A stretch of 64,000 bases of DNA from Taxawa tesnikishii (nom. ined.) (taxonomy: Eukaryota > Ascomycota > Dothideomycetes > Dothideales): positions 496,001-560,000 of the forward strand of contig JAPDRO010000016.1 in assembly GCA_030247885.1 (NCBI GenBank), written 5' to 3'. How positions within the stretch are numbered: the first letter of the stretch is position 1; each line of letters begins with the position of its first letter. A program made the position numbers and the translations under genes. Below, piece after piece: positions 11,889-23,288 of the stretch. The notes below the pieces were generated by a model that saw only the letters and a program-made list of their open reading frames with translations, searched no databases and had not been told where the DNA came from.

Positions 11889-14800
11889 ATGGAAGATAAA
11901 GCTACTAAGGGCGTCACGTCAGGCTTGAGAACTCGCGAAGATGAGACATTCAAGCTCCGCTCCTATCAAGATGAGATGCTTCAAGAGAGTCTGAGACGGA
12001 ACGTGACTGTGGCAATGGACACCGGTTCAGGCAAGACACACATTGCTATTGCTCGGATCCGGCAAGAACTGGAAACCTGTATTGCAGGAAAACGTGTTTG
12101 GTTCCTTGCGCCTACTGTAGCGCTCTGCCAACAGCACTACAACAACTTCCGAGTTCATCTCTCGGCATATCAACTGCTGCTCCTGACTGGCGAGGACGAT
12201 ACTGATCGATGGACGGAACAACAACTGTGGGATTCGGTCCTGACGAACGTCGATGTTGTTGTCAGCTCTCCTGATGTTCTTCTTGATGCTCTAGGTCATG
12301 GGTTTGTCAACATACAGAGCTTGACTCTACTCGTGTTCGACGAAGGTACCGAGCCGAAGACCTGACTCCATTGGATGTTGACGACTAACGGTCCTGTGGA
12401 GCGCACCACTGTACAAAGAAGCATCCGATGAACCGGATCATGCAAAACTTCTACCATCCGGTAGACAGGGCAGGCGGTCCTGTTCCTCATATCCTCGGGC
12501 TAAGTGCAAGCCCAGCCGTGAACGCCAAAGCAGGAGGGCTACAGTGAGTTTTACTTTATCTTACCAGTCGTCCATATAACGAGCATGACACGCAGGATCG
12601 TAGAGAGCAATTTAAATGCTGTCGCAATCACACCCAAATTATGTCGGTTGGATCTCATGGCGTTTACCCACGTCCCCGAACTCATAAGATTCTCATATCT
12701 TCGATCCACACAAGTGGTGTCTAACACAACCCGGTACTTTCTTCCAGCCCTCGAGCACGAGCTTCGAACGTACGATCTGAGAAAGGACCCTTACTTCCAA
12801 GAACTCCAGAGCAGGGAAGATCCTGATGCAAACTCGCAGTTGATCAAGTTATGGCTGAAGCAAAAGACCGATTGCAAGGAGCAGTTAGAGACCCTCTACC
12901 GGAGTGCCAACATCCTGGGCTCAGAACTCGGCTTGGTTGCCGCAGACTGGTACATCAAAACCTGCATCGACCAGTACCAATACTCCCTGCAGAATGGGGA
13001 AGATCATCCTTGTCCGAACTGGCCGATCGAGAAGCACGTCACTTGAGCCAGATCCTTGCAAGCGTACGACAGGCAGCTCCAGACGAGATCTCTTTGCAAA
13101 CAGTGACTGCGCACTTGTCTGCCAAAGCCTCAATTCTCATCGACATTCTGGTTTCAGAAGCATCCGAATCATTCGTTGGTATCATCTTCGTGGAGACAAG
13201 AGCCACTGTAGCTCTCCTGGCCCAGATCATCTCTGCTCATCCCAAGACGACCCATCTTTACAGGTTAGGTACCTTCGTGGGGAGCAACGGCCCATCCAAA
13301 CGTCAAAAGAATCTCGCAGCCATTGTGGAGTTCAAAGGTCAGCAGCAGACTCTGGACGACTTCCGTTCGGGTGCCAAGAACCTTATCATCGCAACCAACG
13401 TACTTGAGGAAGGCATCGATGTCTCCGCTTGCCAGGCTGTCATCTGCTTTGACCCGCCCAAGAACCTGGTTTCCTTCATACAGCGGCGCGGTAGAGCGCG
13501 GAAGGAAAAGTCAAAATACATCCTGCTGCTTCCGGAGCAGGACGTGAACAACAAGCCTGAAAAATGGCATGATCTTGAAGAGAAAATGAAGGCTGCATAT
13601 ATGGACGACCTACGGGAAGCGGAACGGGCTAAAGAGCTGGAGAGCCAGATCGAGGCAGATGGTCGGCAGTACCGAGTGCCTTCAACAGGGTACGTCTTTT
13701 TGCGTGGTCCACCTAACCATCAATCACCTGAAGAATTAAGTACAGGCGAAACGATCATTGCTAATTGAATGCACAGTGCTCTTCTGACGTTGGAAACCGC
13801 CAAAAGCCACCTTTATCACTTCTGTGCAACCCTGCAATCAGACGGCTACACAGACCTTCGGCCTGTCTTTGCCTGCACTACCGGCTCTGATGGCTTGGTC
13901 AGCGCAGAAGTGATACTGCCGTCGTGCGTTCACCCTTCGCTCAGGAAAGCCAAAAGCCTGCGCGCCTGGAAGACAGAGCGCAATGCCATCACTGATGCCG
14001 CTTTTGAGGCATACGTTATGTTGCACGTGGCTCGGCTTCTCAATGACAACCTTTTACCTTTGACCAAATCTGCCCGCCCCATTCCGGATGCGCAGGTCCC
14101 TCAAGACAGACCATCCATGGTCCTATGTTCTTCGAGGAGAGATCCATGGATTGACATGGCAGCGTGCTTGACGCAGAACAACACAACCTGGAGTAGGAAC
14201 CATGTCACCATCGTGCTCAACGGAGAGTCACTACCCCAGGTAACCATGCTTCTACCCGGCACATGTCCGCCTGTGTCCGAGTTCAACTTGTACTGGGACA
14301 GCTCTGCAAAAGGCTATGCACGAATCACCAAAGTTACCGAAAATCTCCCACCACCCACTTTCCAAGAGCTGGATGCCGCTCGGGACATCACATTGACCCT
14401 TCTGACTTCTGTGTTTGGCGCTCGTGTTGATCTCACCAAGACGGATTTCTCGGCACTTTTCGTACCGACGTCAACACCAAATGGCATTGCGGAGTGGGCA
14501 CAGAGGATTAGAGGCACGGTTCCAGCTAAGGATGTTATCAAGCCCGGTACAACACCAAGTGACTTGGGCTTGCTGAGGGTTCAAGGGCAGATGGGTCGAG
14601 GATACGTCTTTAGGGACGTTGTAACACTCTCGCCTAACGAACTCGATGGAGCGTCAGACGGAGACGGAGAGGACAGAACCAAAGACCGGCAACTTATCCA
14701 AGCGTACAAATTTAGTAGGCAAAAGGATCTCTTGCGTCCGTACAACTCAACAGCCGTCGACAAGACTCCATCACTAGCCAGGTTCCTGACCCATGAGTGC

Positions 14801-16305
14801 GCTTTCGACAATCTACCCAAAGCGTACGCAGTCTTCGCCGCATTCATCCCAGCAATCCTGCACAGGGTGAACGTCGCATCAGGAGCGGCATATCTGCAGC
14901 AAAGTCTCCTGGCAGACGTTGGCATCAGCAATCTTGACCTAACAATCGAGGCGACCACGGCTTCGTCGGCGGCCGAGCCAGTGAATTATCAGAGGCTCGA
15001 GTACCTGGGCGACGCGGTACTGAAGTTCTTGACCCATGTCCAACTAATGGCTCAACACCCTGTATGGCCAGAGTCATATCTCACCGCGGAGAAGGGACGT
15101 ACGAATGGAAACGCGTCGTTGGCTTCAGCGGCTCTAAACGCCGGTCTGAATCGCTACATCCTGAGGCAGGGCTTTACTGCACACAAATGGCGACCCCCAT
15201 ATCTGTCTACCGCGGAGTTGGACGCAGATGTAAAAGTGGAGTTATCCAGCAAAGTCCTGGCAGACGTCGTAGAAGCCCTGATTGGCGCTTCTTTTGTCGA
15301 GGGGGCCTGTCAAAAGCATTGTCATGCGTCCGCCTGTTCCTACCAGCAGAACAATGGGACGATCTCTCGCACAGCCACAACACCCTATCCTCAGCCATCC
15401 CAACCACCGACACCTTCTACGCCGAGCACTTGGAAGAGCTCATCGGCTACGCTTTCCGCAATCGCGCCCTCCTCCGCGAAGCAGTCACTCACGCCTCTTT
15501 CGCCGACAGCGGAGGCTCAGCCGGTCTCTCATACGATCGTCTAGAGTTCCTGGGTGACGCCGTGCTGGACCAAGTTCTCGTCCCTTTTATCTTCGCGCAC
15601 AAGCGCAAGTTGAACCAGGCAGATATGCACCGCACACGTCAGGCGCTGGCTAACGCGCACTTTCTCGCCTTCTGCTGTTTGGAAGCATCCCAAGAACGGG
15701 AGCGGTTCGACCTTGTGACAGACGAGGACGCGATGACCGACGCCTGCGCTCCGCTCCGTCCAAGGAAGACCGTGAGCTCAACGTCGTTGCACGACTACCT
15801 ACGTTGCGGTCCAAGCCTTGCTTCGCTGAAGCACGCGTCGCTGGCTCGCTACCGGAACCTTCGAGAACGGGTCAGAAATTCCTTAGACCATGGCACAGAG
15901 TATCCCTGGCCCGACCTCTTCGCGCTCCAAGCACCAAAGTTCCTCTCCGATATGATGGAATCCATGCTCGGCGCCATATACATCGATTCGCAGGGCTCTC
16001 TGGACGCATGCACGGCGTTTCTCGAGCGCTTTGGAATCATGCGCTATTCGAGGCGGTTCTTGGATGATGCTGTCAAGGTTGCGTTCCCGAAGGAGCGACT
16101 GGGCATCCTGGCCGGTACGCTGAAGGTAGACTACCAAGCGCGACGAGATAAGAGCGATGACGCTTGGAGCTGTGCCGTGAGGGTGGGCGAGGAGACGGTG
16201 GTCGAGGTGCGCGGATGCGGGTCGAGAGATGAGGCTGAAGTGAGGGCGGCGAGCGAGGCGGCGAGCATCATGGAGGCACGGCAGACTGCAGGGCGCATCC
16301 TATAA
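11889..16305 (+). CDS. dcl2: Dicer-like protein, DCL2 type
   Basis: Cytoplasmic RNA-silencing endonuclease that cuts double-stranded RNA into small RNAs; in fungi DCL2 is the main antiviral Dicer. Domains in order: DExH helicase (Walker [12 protein letters not shown] at about 12020; DEAHH assembled across an intron at 12346-12401), helicase C ([12 protein letters not shown] and QRRGRARK at about 13400-13510), Dicer dimerisation region ([19 protein letters not shown], about 13777), RNase IIIa ([14 protein letters not shown], about 14990) and RNase IIIb ([14 protein letters not shown], about 15530). There is no clear PAZ domain, as usual for DCL2. Other introns: 12544-12595 and 13690-13776. Two frame breaks: one base is needed at GGGG 12996-12999 (before [16 protein letters not shown]) and one at GGGGG 15301-15305 (ASFVEGG then [11 protein letters not shown]). 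Both halves stay well conserved past the breaks, so assembly error is more likely than loss of function. The Tc1-like element ends 200 bases upstream. Confidence 0.92.
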
Positions 16306-16965
16306 GGGGCCACGCGCGACGGAGAAATCTCTCCACCCCGTGTCGTTTTGCAAGACGCCTTTTACATCTACGGCTAGACCGTCTTGACCACATCAATGCG
16401 ATAGACTGCGGAGTCATCGAGTGTCGTCAATCACCTAGCATTAATAGATGATTCAAGATCTGTAAACAGGACCTCCTATGAACGATAGCAATTCGTATAC
16501 CATCACATGTCTCGCGGAATCATGATCTCAAAACGAGGCACGCTCGTTTCAGCTGCAGTTGCAGAGGCTCTTGACATGTAACATGCTCTCTCATTGATTG
16601 AGTGGTAGAGTGTTGGGTATGCAGGCTTTTTCGAAGGTGTTGCATTTGGGCAGAATTATTGGCTTGGCGTTCGGACCACGCAGTATTCTGTGGCTGGCTT
16701 CGGGTATTTGTAAATAGGCCAAGTGCTGCAGGCCACTGGAGGGGTATCGGCAACTCGAGCCGTTGGAACTTTTATCATGTCTTTGTGAGATGCGAAAATG
16801 TCGCGGGGAGCACGCGTCTGCTCATTTCATACCACCTTCACCATCGGGGCCCAAACACGAAGGATTGTCAAACCAAACAGTGCGCTGGATATACGACATT
16901 CGTCTAACGTCTATAACGCCTTCTAGATTAACTTTTCATTCGACTCCATATCCACGTGACTCCGT
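16306..16965. other. Convergent 3' region, nothing recognised
   Basis: Lies between the Dicer gene and the minus-strand dehydrogenase, both ending here. Only shadow open frames. No repeat or RNA gene seen. Confidence 0.5.
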
Positions 16966-18104
16966 CTACAGGCTAGCCTTCTCCAGCCTCCTTCCTGTCT
17001 CGTCGAACTCAATCTTCTTGCCCGACCTGAGCGATTCCTGCAGCGCGCAGCCAATCTTGACCGCCTGGACCGCACCGGTGAGCTTGAACGGCAACTTTGT
17101 GTCGTCCAGGCAAGCGGCTGTGAACTCGTTGGCCTCGGTGATGAAGGCCTCCTTGAATCTGCCGTAGTAGTGAGCGGGAATCTCCCTCCGGATTCCTTGC
17201 GGCTCGCTTATTTCGACGAGGTTGGTCTGTGGGTTGGCGTTGATGGTCAACTTGCCCTCGGTTCCGATGATCTCGGTCATGTCGTGCTGACCGGCAGCCA
17301 TGATCCTGCTCGAGTAAAAGTATGCGATCTTGCCGCCCCAGAACTCGACGACGCCGACGCCGTTGTCCACGTCGCCGTACTTGCGCAGCGCCGGCTGCAC
17401 GGACGTGTTGCCCACCGCGTATACGCTCTTGACGATCGAGTCTTGCCCAAAGAACCAGAGCGCTAGGTCGATATCGTGGATTGAGCAGTCGACGAAGATG
17501 CCGCCGGAGAACTCTGCGTAGGCAACGAAGAAGCCGGTGGGGTCGAGCTTGTCGCAGGTTTGCGAACGGAAGACGGAGGGACGACCGATTGCACCGCTGT
17601 CCATGCGCTCGAAGGCGTCGCGGTAGCTGGCGTCGAAGCGGCGCGAGAAGCCGCACATGACCTTGAGGTGTGGCTTGGTCTTTGCTGCATCGACCACAGA
17701 CTGGCTCTGTGTGGACGTGTTAGCCACCTCCCAACAAGCTTGCCTGCAATTGGATGTTACGAGGAGACAAGGGGCAAACGTACGATCTCGACAGATGTGC
17801 TGAGGGGCTTCTCGCACAGGACGTGTTTGTCTGCCTGGATGGCTTTGATGGCCTGCTCAGCGTGGACGGTTGTGACGGTGGATACGACGACGGCCTCAAG
17901 ACCCGGGTGCTTGAGCATCTCATTGTAGTCGGAGTAGATCTTGACGCCCTCCAGGTGCTGAGCTGCCCATGCGGCTTCCTTGGGCTCGGGTGTGAAGGCT
18001 GCCACGAGGTCGGCTCTTGGTGTCGAATTGTGGAAGTGAAGGGCGTGGCGGGCGCCCATACGGCCCAGGCCGGAGACGGCCACTTGCAGTTTCCGAGAAA
18101 CCAT
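16966..18104 (-). CDS. Gfo/Idh/MocA family dehydrogenase (inositol 2-dehydrogenase-like)
   Basis: NAD(P)-dependent sugar or polyol dehydrogenase of the Gfo/Idh/MocA family. Exon 1 is 17784-18104, intron 17707-17783, exon 2 16966-17706. The Rossmann motif GLGRMGARHA lies near residue 11, the family EKP motif appears as CEKPLS near residue 95, and the C-terminal substrate domain contains GGIFVDCSIHDIDLALWFFG, with the conserved H-D-x-D. About 355 residues, a usual length. The closest recognised activity is myo-inositol 2-dehydrogenase, but related proteins act on many sugars, so the substrate is open. It is the first of six oxidoreductase genes in a row. With myo-inositol oxygenase 5 kb away, inositol or an acid derived from it is a reasonable guess. 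Confidence 0.87.
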
Positions 18105-18277
18105 TATAAGTTGTGTGTTTGTTTGCTTCGAGGGAAGCGGGTGTTTGGGAGTCGAAAGATGGAGACCAATTGCAACGAGATGAGAGCTGCTAACGAGCGA
18201 TTGAGCAGGTAATGGAGTGGGGAGGAGACGTGAGGTTCGGATGCAGAGAGCAGCAGCACAGGCAGAGGGTCAAGGTG

Positions 18278-18844
18278 TTATAAACGGATAATAATTGGGT
18301 GTTGAGGTCTTTGAGAAGCTTTTCTGTTCAGGAAATAATCGTACACGTCGTCTATGGGTGTCAAGATGTTGCCCTTTGCGTCAAAGCAGTCAACACGATG
18401 ACCCTGCTTCTCGGTCTCTGAGGGAGCCCCCACAAAATCTTGGCAGGCACGGATCAGTGTGGGATGGCGGGGAGATGTCCCGCATAAAGCACGGCCTCGG
18501 TCTTCTTCATGGAGCAGGTCGCGCCGACGGTTGCCTACGATAGATGGAAATGGTTGTACGGCGCGAGTGTCTTCATTTTCCCCCTTGGCTGACTCCTTCG
18601 ACCTGACCGCAGACACCACCATCTCTCCATGTTTGGAAAGACTTCGCCTCTGTGTGTCCGTATGCACCGCATGTCTAGCTTCCAGAAACGTCCGACACCC
18701 CTTCTCAACAAGCATTTGCCTTCTGGAAGCACCGTGTGTTTCCGCTTGTGCTGCATGGCCGAAAGCCCTCAACAGCCGCTCTATCCTTGGCGATATCTCC
18801 AAAGCTTCTGGAGGACCAGAATCAACATGCGCAGGTATAGGCAT
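18278..18844 (-). CDS. Unidentified open reading frame, 188 codons, doubtful
   Basis: An uninterrupted minus-strand frame between two cluster genes. The translation begins MPIPAHVDSGPPEALEISPR and ends with a more protein-like stretch (VDCFDAKGNILTPIDDVYDY). I recognise no family and no transmembrane or signal segment. It could be a small gene, the remnant of a longer one, or chance. The opposite strand also has an open frame here, which lowers confidence. If real, it would be transcribed in the same direction as both flanking dehydrogenases. Confidence 0.25.
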   Translation of the reverse strand: MPIPAHVDSGPPEALEISPRIERLLRAFGHAAQAETHGASRRQMLVEKGCRTFLEARHAVHTDTQRRSLSKHGEMVVSAVRSKESAKGENEDTRAVQPFPSIVGNRRRDLLHEEDRGRALCGTSPRHPTLIRACQDFVGAPSETEKQGHRVDCFDAKGNILTPIDDVYDYFLNRKASQRPQHPIIIRL

Positions 18845-18890
18845 ACGCCAACTCTAAATGAACAGCTAGCTCTGAGACTGCACGTTCTGT

Positions 18891-19726
18891 CTACCTTCCC
18901 ATCCAGCCTCCATCCACGGTCAAGACCTCCCCGCTCACGTAGCCACTCGCCCTGCTGGCAAGGAAGACAACAGCGCCCTTGAAGTCCTCCGGGCTCCCCC
19001 ATCGCCCCGCCGGTATCCTCGCAAGGATCTGCTCCGCGCGCGTCTTGTCCTGCATCAGCGCCGTGTTCATCTCCGTCGCAATGTAACCGGGCGCAATAGC
19101 ATTGACCGTGATACCCTTCGAACTCCACTCGTTGCTCAGTGCCTTCGTCAACTGTGCAACTCCGCCTTTGCTCGCTGCGTACGCCGGCACTGTGATCCCG
19201 CCCTGGAAGGAGAGCAGCGAGGCGACATTGATGACGCTGCCTCGGCGACCGTGTGTGTCGGGGTCCCGGCTCAGCATGTGTGCACCCACGTCGCGGCAGA
19301 GTGTGAAGACAGTTGTGAGATTGACTTGGAGGACCTCGTTCCAGTCGTTGTCCGGGAACTGGTGAGATGGGTGTCGACGTTGGATGCCGCCGCAGTTCAG
19401 AAGGATCGAGATGTTGTAGCCGTCGCCTGTTATCTTGGGTACTAGCGATGCAACAGACGACTGGTCGGCGAGGTCTGCTGTGTATATCTTGCATTTGCGG
19501 CCAAGCTTCTCTATTTGCTGTTTCGTGGACTGGTTTGATTCGTCGCGCTGTACACGCTCAGCACACGACACAGCTAGAGATAAAGGCCCCCGCATACCTG
19601 AACAAGCAAGACATCTGCTCCTGCTTCTGCCAGAGCAATTGCCATGGTTTGTCCAATGCCGCGCGTTCCTCCAGTCACCACGGCGGTCTGCCCCTCGAGG
19701 GAGAACAGCTGCTGAACAGTCGACAT
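18891..19726 (-). CDS. Short-chain dehydrogenase, KduD / gluconate 5-dehydrogenase-like
   Basis: Classical SDR, about 260 residues. Exon 1 (19598-19726) encodes [20 protein letters not shown] with the cofactor motif TGGTRGIG. The intron is 19548-19597 and exon 2 is 18891-19547. It contains the LNCGGIQ (NNAG-equivalent) segment, catalytic Ser in [16 protein letters not shown] (Y-x3-K), and the C-terminal [18 protein letters not shown]. These segments resemble 2-dehydro-3-deoxy-D-gluconate 5-dehydrogenase (KduD) and gluconate 5-dehydrogenase. In the fungal D-glucuronate route the 5-keto-D-gluconate reduction is done by an SDR, which would suit this gene; that is inference. It is divergent from the zinc dehydrogenase at 20254, with a 527-base shared promoter. 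Confidence 0.88.
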
Positions 19727-20253
19727 GTTCAATGTGGTGTTTGGCAGCAAAGAAGGATCGGTTACTGTTCCAGGGATGACACAGTCACAGACGGGAAGAC
19801 AATGGATGTTTATGCCTCACCAAGATGCATGCTGTCATGCCCCGCGATTTTTGTGTATTATATATCGCTTATTGACCTTCAAACGCCGAACATGACCTGG
19901 GATGACCCCCACATGGATCCGCTCGAATTCAGGACCGAAGCTCAGGAGGTGGCCGCATTCCCTCTCGGATCATGTTTTCTCATACGTTTGGAACAAGTGC
20001 GACGCCCTCCATATCCTCACTTTTCCGAGCCACCCCGCTTCAGATGCCGACGCTCTCATAGATCGGAAGAATGTTCCCGCAATTGTTCATATAACAAGAC
20101 ATTCATCGCTGTATCTTGCTTCTTCTGTATTTTGTCTCTTCAACTTCTTATTGTACAGCTGGGCTGTGTTAGAAGGCTGCTTGAGCTCTTCCCGGGATTC
20201 ACAATATAAACAATCCCACTATCAATTTGATACCCGGCTATTGAAGAAGCACA
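19727..20253. promoter_or_regulatory. Shared divergent promoter of the SDR and zinc dehydrogenase genes
   Basis: 527 bases between two start codons pointing away from each other. TATA-like stretches occur at about 19855-19866 (tattatatatcg), about 130 bases from the SDR start, and at about 20203-20210 (aatataaa), about 45 bases before the zinc dehydrogenase start. Coordinate control of the two genes is an inference. Confidence 0.45.
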
Positions 20254-21504
20254 ATGACAACCGAAACAGCTCAGGTCGAGGCACTGGTGCTCCACGGTGC
20301 TAAAGACCTCCGCACGGTAAGGGGCCCTGCAGCGGCAGGTATGATACATGCGAGCTTACGAAGCTGCCAGGAATCTCGATCCCTTCCTGCTCCAGCAGCC
20401 GACGAGGTACAAATAGCCGTACACAGCACCGGTCTCTGCGGCAGTGACCTGCACTACTACCACCACAACCGCAACGGCGACATCATCGTGCGAGAACCCC
20501 TAACATTGGGCCATGAGTCCTCCGGCACCGTGACCGCCGTCGGCTCTTCGGTCTCGTCACTCAAAGCCGGAGACCGTGTGGCTCTCGAGGTCGGGATACC
20601 CTGTGAGAAGTGCAACCGCTGCGAAGAGGGGAGATACAACATTTGCAAGGAGATGCGCTTCAGGAGTTCTGCAAAGAGCTTCCCACACTTCCAAGGCACT
20701 CTACAAGAAAGGATCAATCACCCGGCACGATGGTGTCATAAGCTTCCCGAGGGCGTGAGTATGGAACTAGGCGCCCTCCTCGAGCCCCTCGGCGTCGCCA
20801 TACACGGCTACCGCCGCAGCCTGATGAAGCCTGGAGCCACAGTACTAGTATTCGGAGCCGGGGCCGTGGGCTTGCTGTGTGCGGCTGTGGCCAAGGTGAA
20901 GGGAGCGAAGACGGTCGTGATTGCAGACATCGACGCCGGACGTGTGGGGTTCGCCACTGAGAACGGGTTTGCGCATCAGAGCTTTACGGTGCCGATGAAG
21001 AGGGGAAGGACACGGAGGAGAATCTGGCGATTGCAAAGGAGAATGCTGAGGCCCTTGCCAAGGTAACGGATAAGGAGGGGAAAGAGGTGGGCGAGTTTGA
21101 CGTCGTGTTCGAGTGCACGGGAGTGCCTGCGTGCGTGCAGGCGGGAATCTATGTGAGTACTCGGCTTGCTGTTCAGACCAAGTGGGACAAAGCTGACGGC
21201 AGGGAAGGCTACGAAACCCGGTGGCCGCGTGATGCTGATCGGCATGGGCGTGCCTATTCAGACACTCGCAATGTCGGCTGCTGCGCTCCGTGAAGTCGAT
21301 CTTGTCGGTGTATTTCGGTATGCGAATACGTATGCCGAGGGCATTGAGATCGTGTCGCACAAAGGACCGGACTACCCGGACTTTTCCAAGCTGGTGACGC
21401 ATAAATACAGCGGGCTTGGAAAGGCGGTAGAGGCGTTTGATATGGCGGGCAAGACGAAAGACGATCAAGGAAAGTTGGTGCTGAAGGTTGTGATAGAAAC
21501 TTGA
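20254..21504 (+). CDS. Zinc-dependent polyol dehydrogenase (sorbitol/xylitol/L-idonate DH family)
   Basis: Medium-chain dehydrogenase/reductase. Exons 20254-20316, 20371-21152 and 21208-21504; introns of 54 and 55 bases. Catalytic zinc ligands are in GLCGSDLHYY and GHESSG. The structural zinc site is the four-Cys run CEKCNRCEEGRYNIC. LEPLGVAIHGYRR and the Rossmann stretch VLVFGAGAVGLLCA follow. It is typical of the sorbitol/xylitol dehydrogenase branch, which also holds L-idonate 5-dehydrogenases. One frame break: after VPMKRG the frame resumes as KDTEENLAIAKENAEALAK only if one G is restored at GGGG 21002-21005; otherwise translation ends at 21066. The rest to VLKVVIET is well conserved. The C-terminus converges on the reductase at 21642 with a 137-base gap. 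Confidence 0.87.
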
Positions 21505-21641
21505 ACTTGGAACATAGACGGAGCGGAGAGCCGCTCGCAATTCTTTGGAAAATCTTAGTCGGAACAACGATCTGTTGGATGCATACCATGCCACGCACCT
21601 GACAGCAACAGGATGGGAAACGGCACAGCCATTTGCCTCAG

Positions 21642-22773
21642 TCAAGAACCAGGCGTCCAGCCGAATGCCTCTAGCTGCCTGAACAAGCCCACCACCGTGT
21701 CCTCGAACGACCTGTACTCAACGCCCAGCTCCTCCGTCACCGCCATCCCATCCAAACTATAACTCGGCGGCGGCGTCCTCATCTCACCATCCGACTTTAC
21801 CCTCCCCTTCGCCCATCCGAACTCCCTCCAGAGGATATCCGCCGCCAGTTCGTAGGAATATTTCTCAGGTGCCGCGGGCACGAAGCGTTTATTGCTCACC
21901 TCGGGCCTCAGCAGGCTCTCCACATGCGCCTTTGCGAGATCCCTGACATCAATCCACACGGGTACGCGCGCTTCAGGCAGAGGCTCGCCGCACGCGACAT
22001 CCCACAGTCTCGCGTTGGACTCGTTCAACTGCTCCGCGGACGACACGGGGTGGCGGATCGGACCGAACGTCATCGGCGGACACAGCGTGACGAGATCGAA
22101 GCTCGGTTTCTGCTGCTTCAAAAAGTTCCATGCTTCGAGCTCTGCGAATTTCTTGGATGCGCGGTACGCGACTACGGCGTCTGTGCCGGGCGCGATGGCT
22201 TCTTCGTAGGTCAGTGGGTTCCAGTGCTTTCCCGTGTACGTGAAGTCCGGACCGGGAGTCTGAGATATGTCTACGACGGAGGCGAAGGAAGACGTGAGCA
22301 CGATGCGCTTGATGCCTGGGTTCTTCCCTGCAGCGGATAGGATTGCTTTGACGCCATTGATGGCGGGGAGGATGAGCTCTTGCTCGTTGTCCGTCGTCGT
22401 GTACTTCAAGGGCTGGGTGATCTTAGCAGAGTGGTCATACTCTACAATGGCGATTCGGAACATACGCTGGCGACGTGAACGACGCCGTCGACGCCTTTGA
22501 CTGCGTCGGAAAGGTTTGAGGCCTCGGTGAAGTCTTCGATTCGAACGAAGTCAAGCTGATTGGAGTAATCTCGCCTCGCATCGAGCATTTGCTGCGCTTT
22601 CTGAGAAGACCTTGTAGTGGCTCTGACCTTCAGCCCTCGTTCCAATAGCTGGTCCACTACATGAGCCCCGATGAAACCAGTGGCACCGGTAACGAGGACG
22701 TAGCTACGTCAGTGTTAGCTCGTGCTGCGATGCCACTTGCTTGCCAACGACGAACTTACGATATTTCATGCAT
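21642..22773 (-). CDS. NAD(P)-dependent extended SDR reductase (GRE2/ dihydroflavonol reductase-like)
   Basis: Extended short-chain dehydrogenase of the fungal GRE2-like ketoreductase group (aldehyde or ketone reduction with NADPH). Exon 1 is tiny, 22760-22773 (MHEIS). Exon 2 is 22466-22703 with the cofactor motif YVLVTGATGFIGAHV. Exon 3 is 21642-22412. The active site YRASKKFAE (Y-x3-K) and upstream Ser in VLTSSFASV are present. About 340 residues, usual for the family. No frame break. The substrate cannot be told from sequence. It lies within the oxidoreductase run and is transcribed in the same direction as the upstream myo-inositol oxygenase gene. Confidence 0.87.
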
Positions 22774-23288
22774 ATTGCGGTGACAGTTGCGTATAACGAT
22801 TAGAGTTCCAAAAACATGCATAATTTCCAAGAGCAACCTACTTCCTTTCCTCTCTGAACGGAGCATGTCCCGAAATCGGGATCTCGGTTGAACTCATCCC
22901 GTCATTTGCCGACAGCCTGAATTTGTCGGCCTGCCCCATTTAGAAATCGAGAATAGTATCATACCGAAAGCGAGAACGCTTCTCCAAAGTGCCGATGAAC
23001 ATATCGATGCAAAGTAATGGAGGGAACTCACTGAACTGCGGAGGAAATAAGGTGCAGTCTGTGCTGAGCATCACGTGAGTGTGTGTGCAGGAAAGTGAAC
23101 ACCGAGAAGTCACTTTTGTCCATGTTAAGGACACGAAAGAAGCAATCTATGGAGAAAGGAGCATGCAAGCTCTCAAAACCTCTCCATCGATGAGGTATCA
23201 ATTCATTAGTCATGCTAAAAGGTTCTATCCCAAACGCCTCCCCATACCGCTAATTCGACTCCGTTCGTTATGCTTTGGTGTTTTTGGC
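22774..23288. other. Intergenic, promoter of the reductase and 3' end of MIOX
   Basis: 515 bases between two minus-strand genes. Nothing recognisable apart from short chance frames on both strands. Confidence 0.5.

Noticed and set aside
15064-15300. First part of a 413-codon frame that starts within the Dicer gene
   Set aside because: Only the part after about 15301 is Dicer (RNase IIIb). The first 80 codons are out of frame with the RNase IIIa domain, so this is not a separate gene.
16560-16650. tRNA-like word (gagtggtagagtg)
   Set aside because: Resembles a D-arm box, but no B-box or cloverleaf can be formed downstream.
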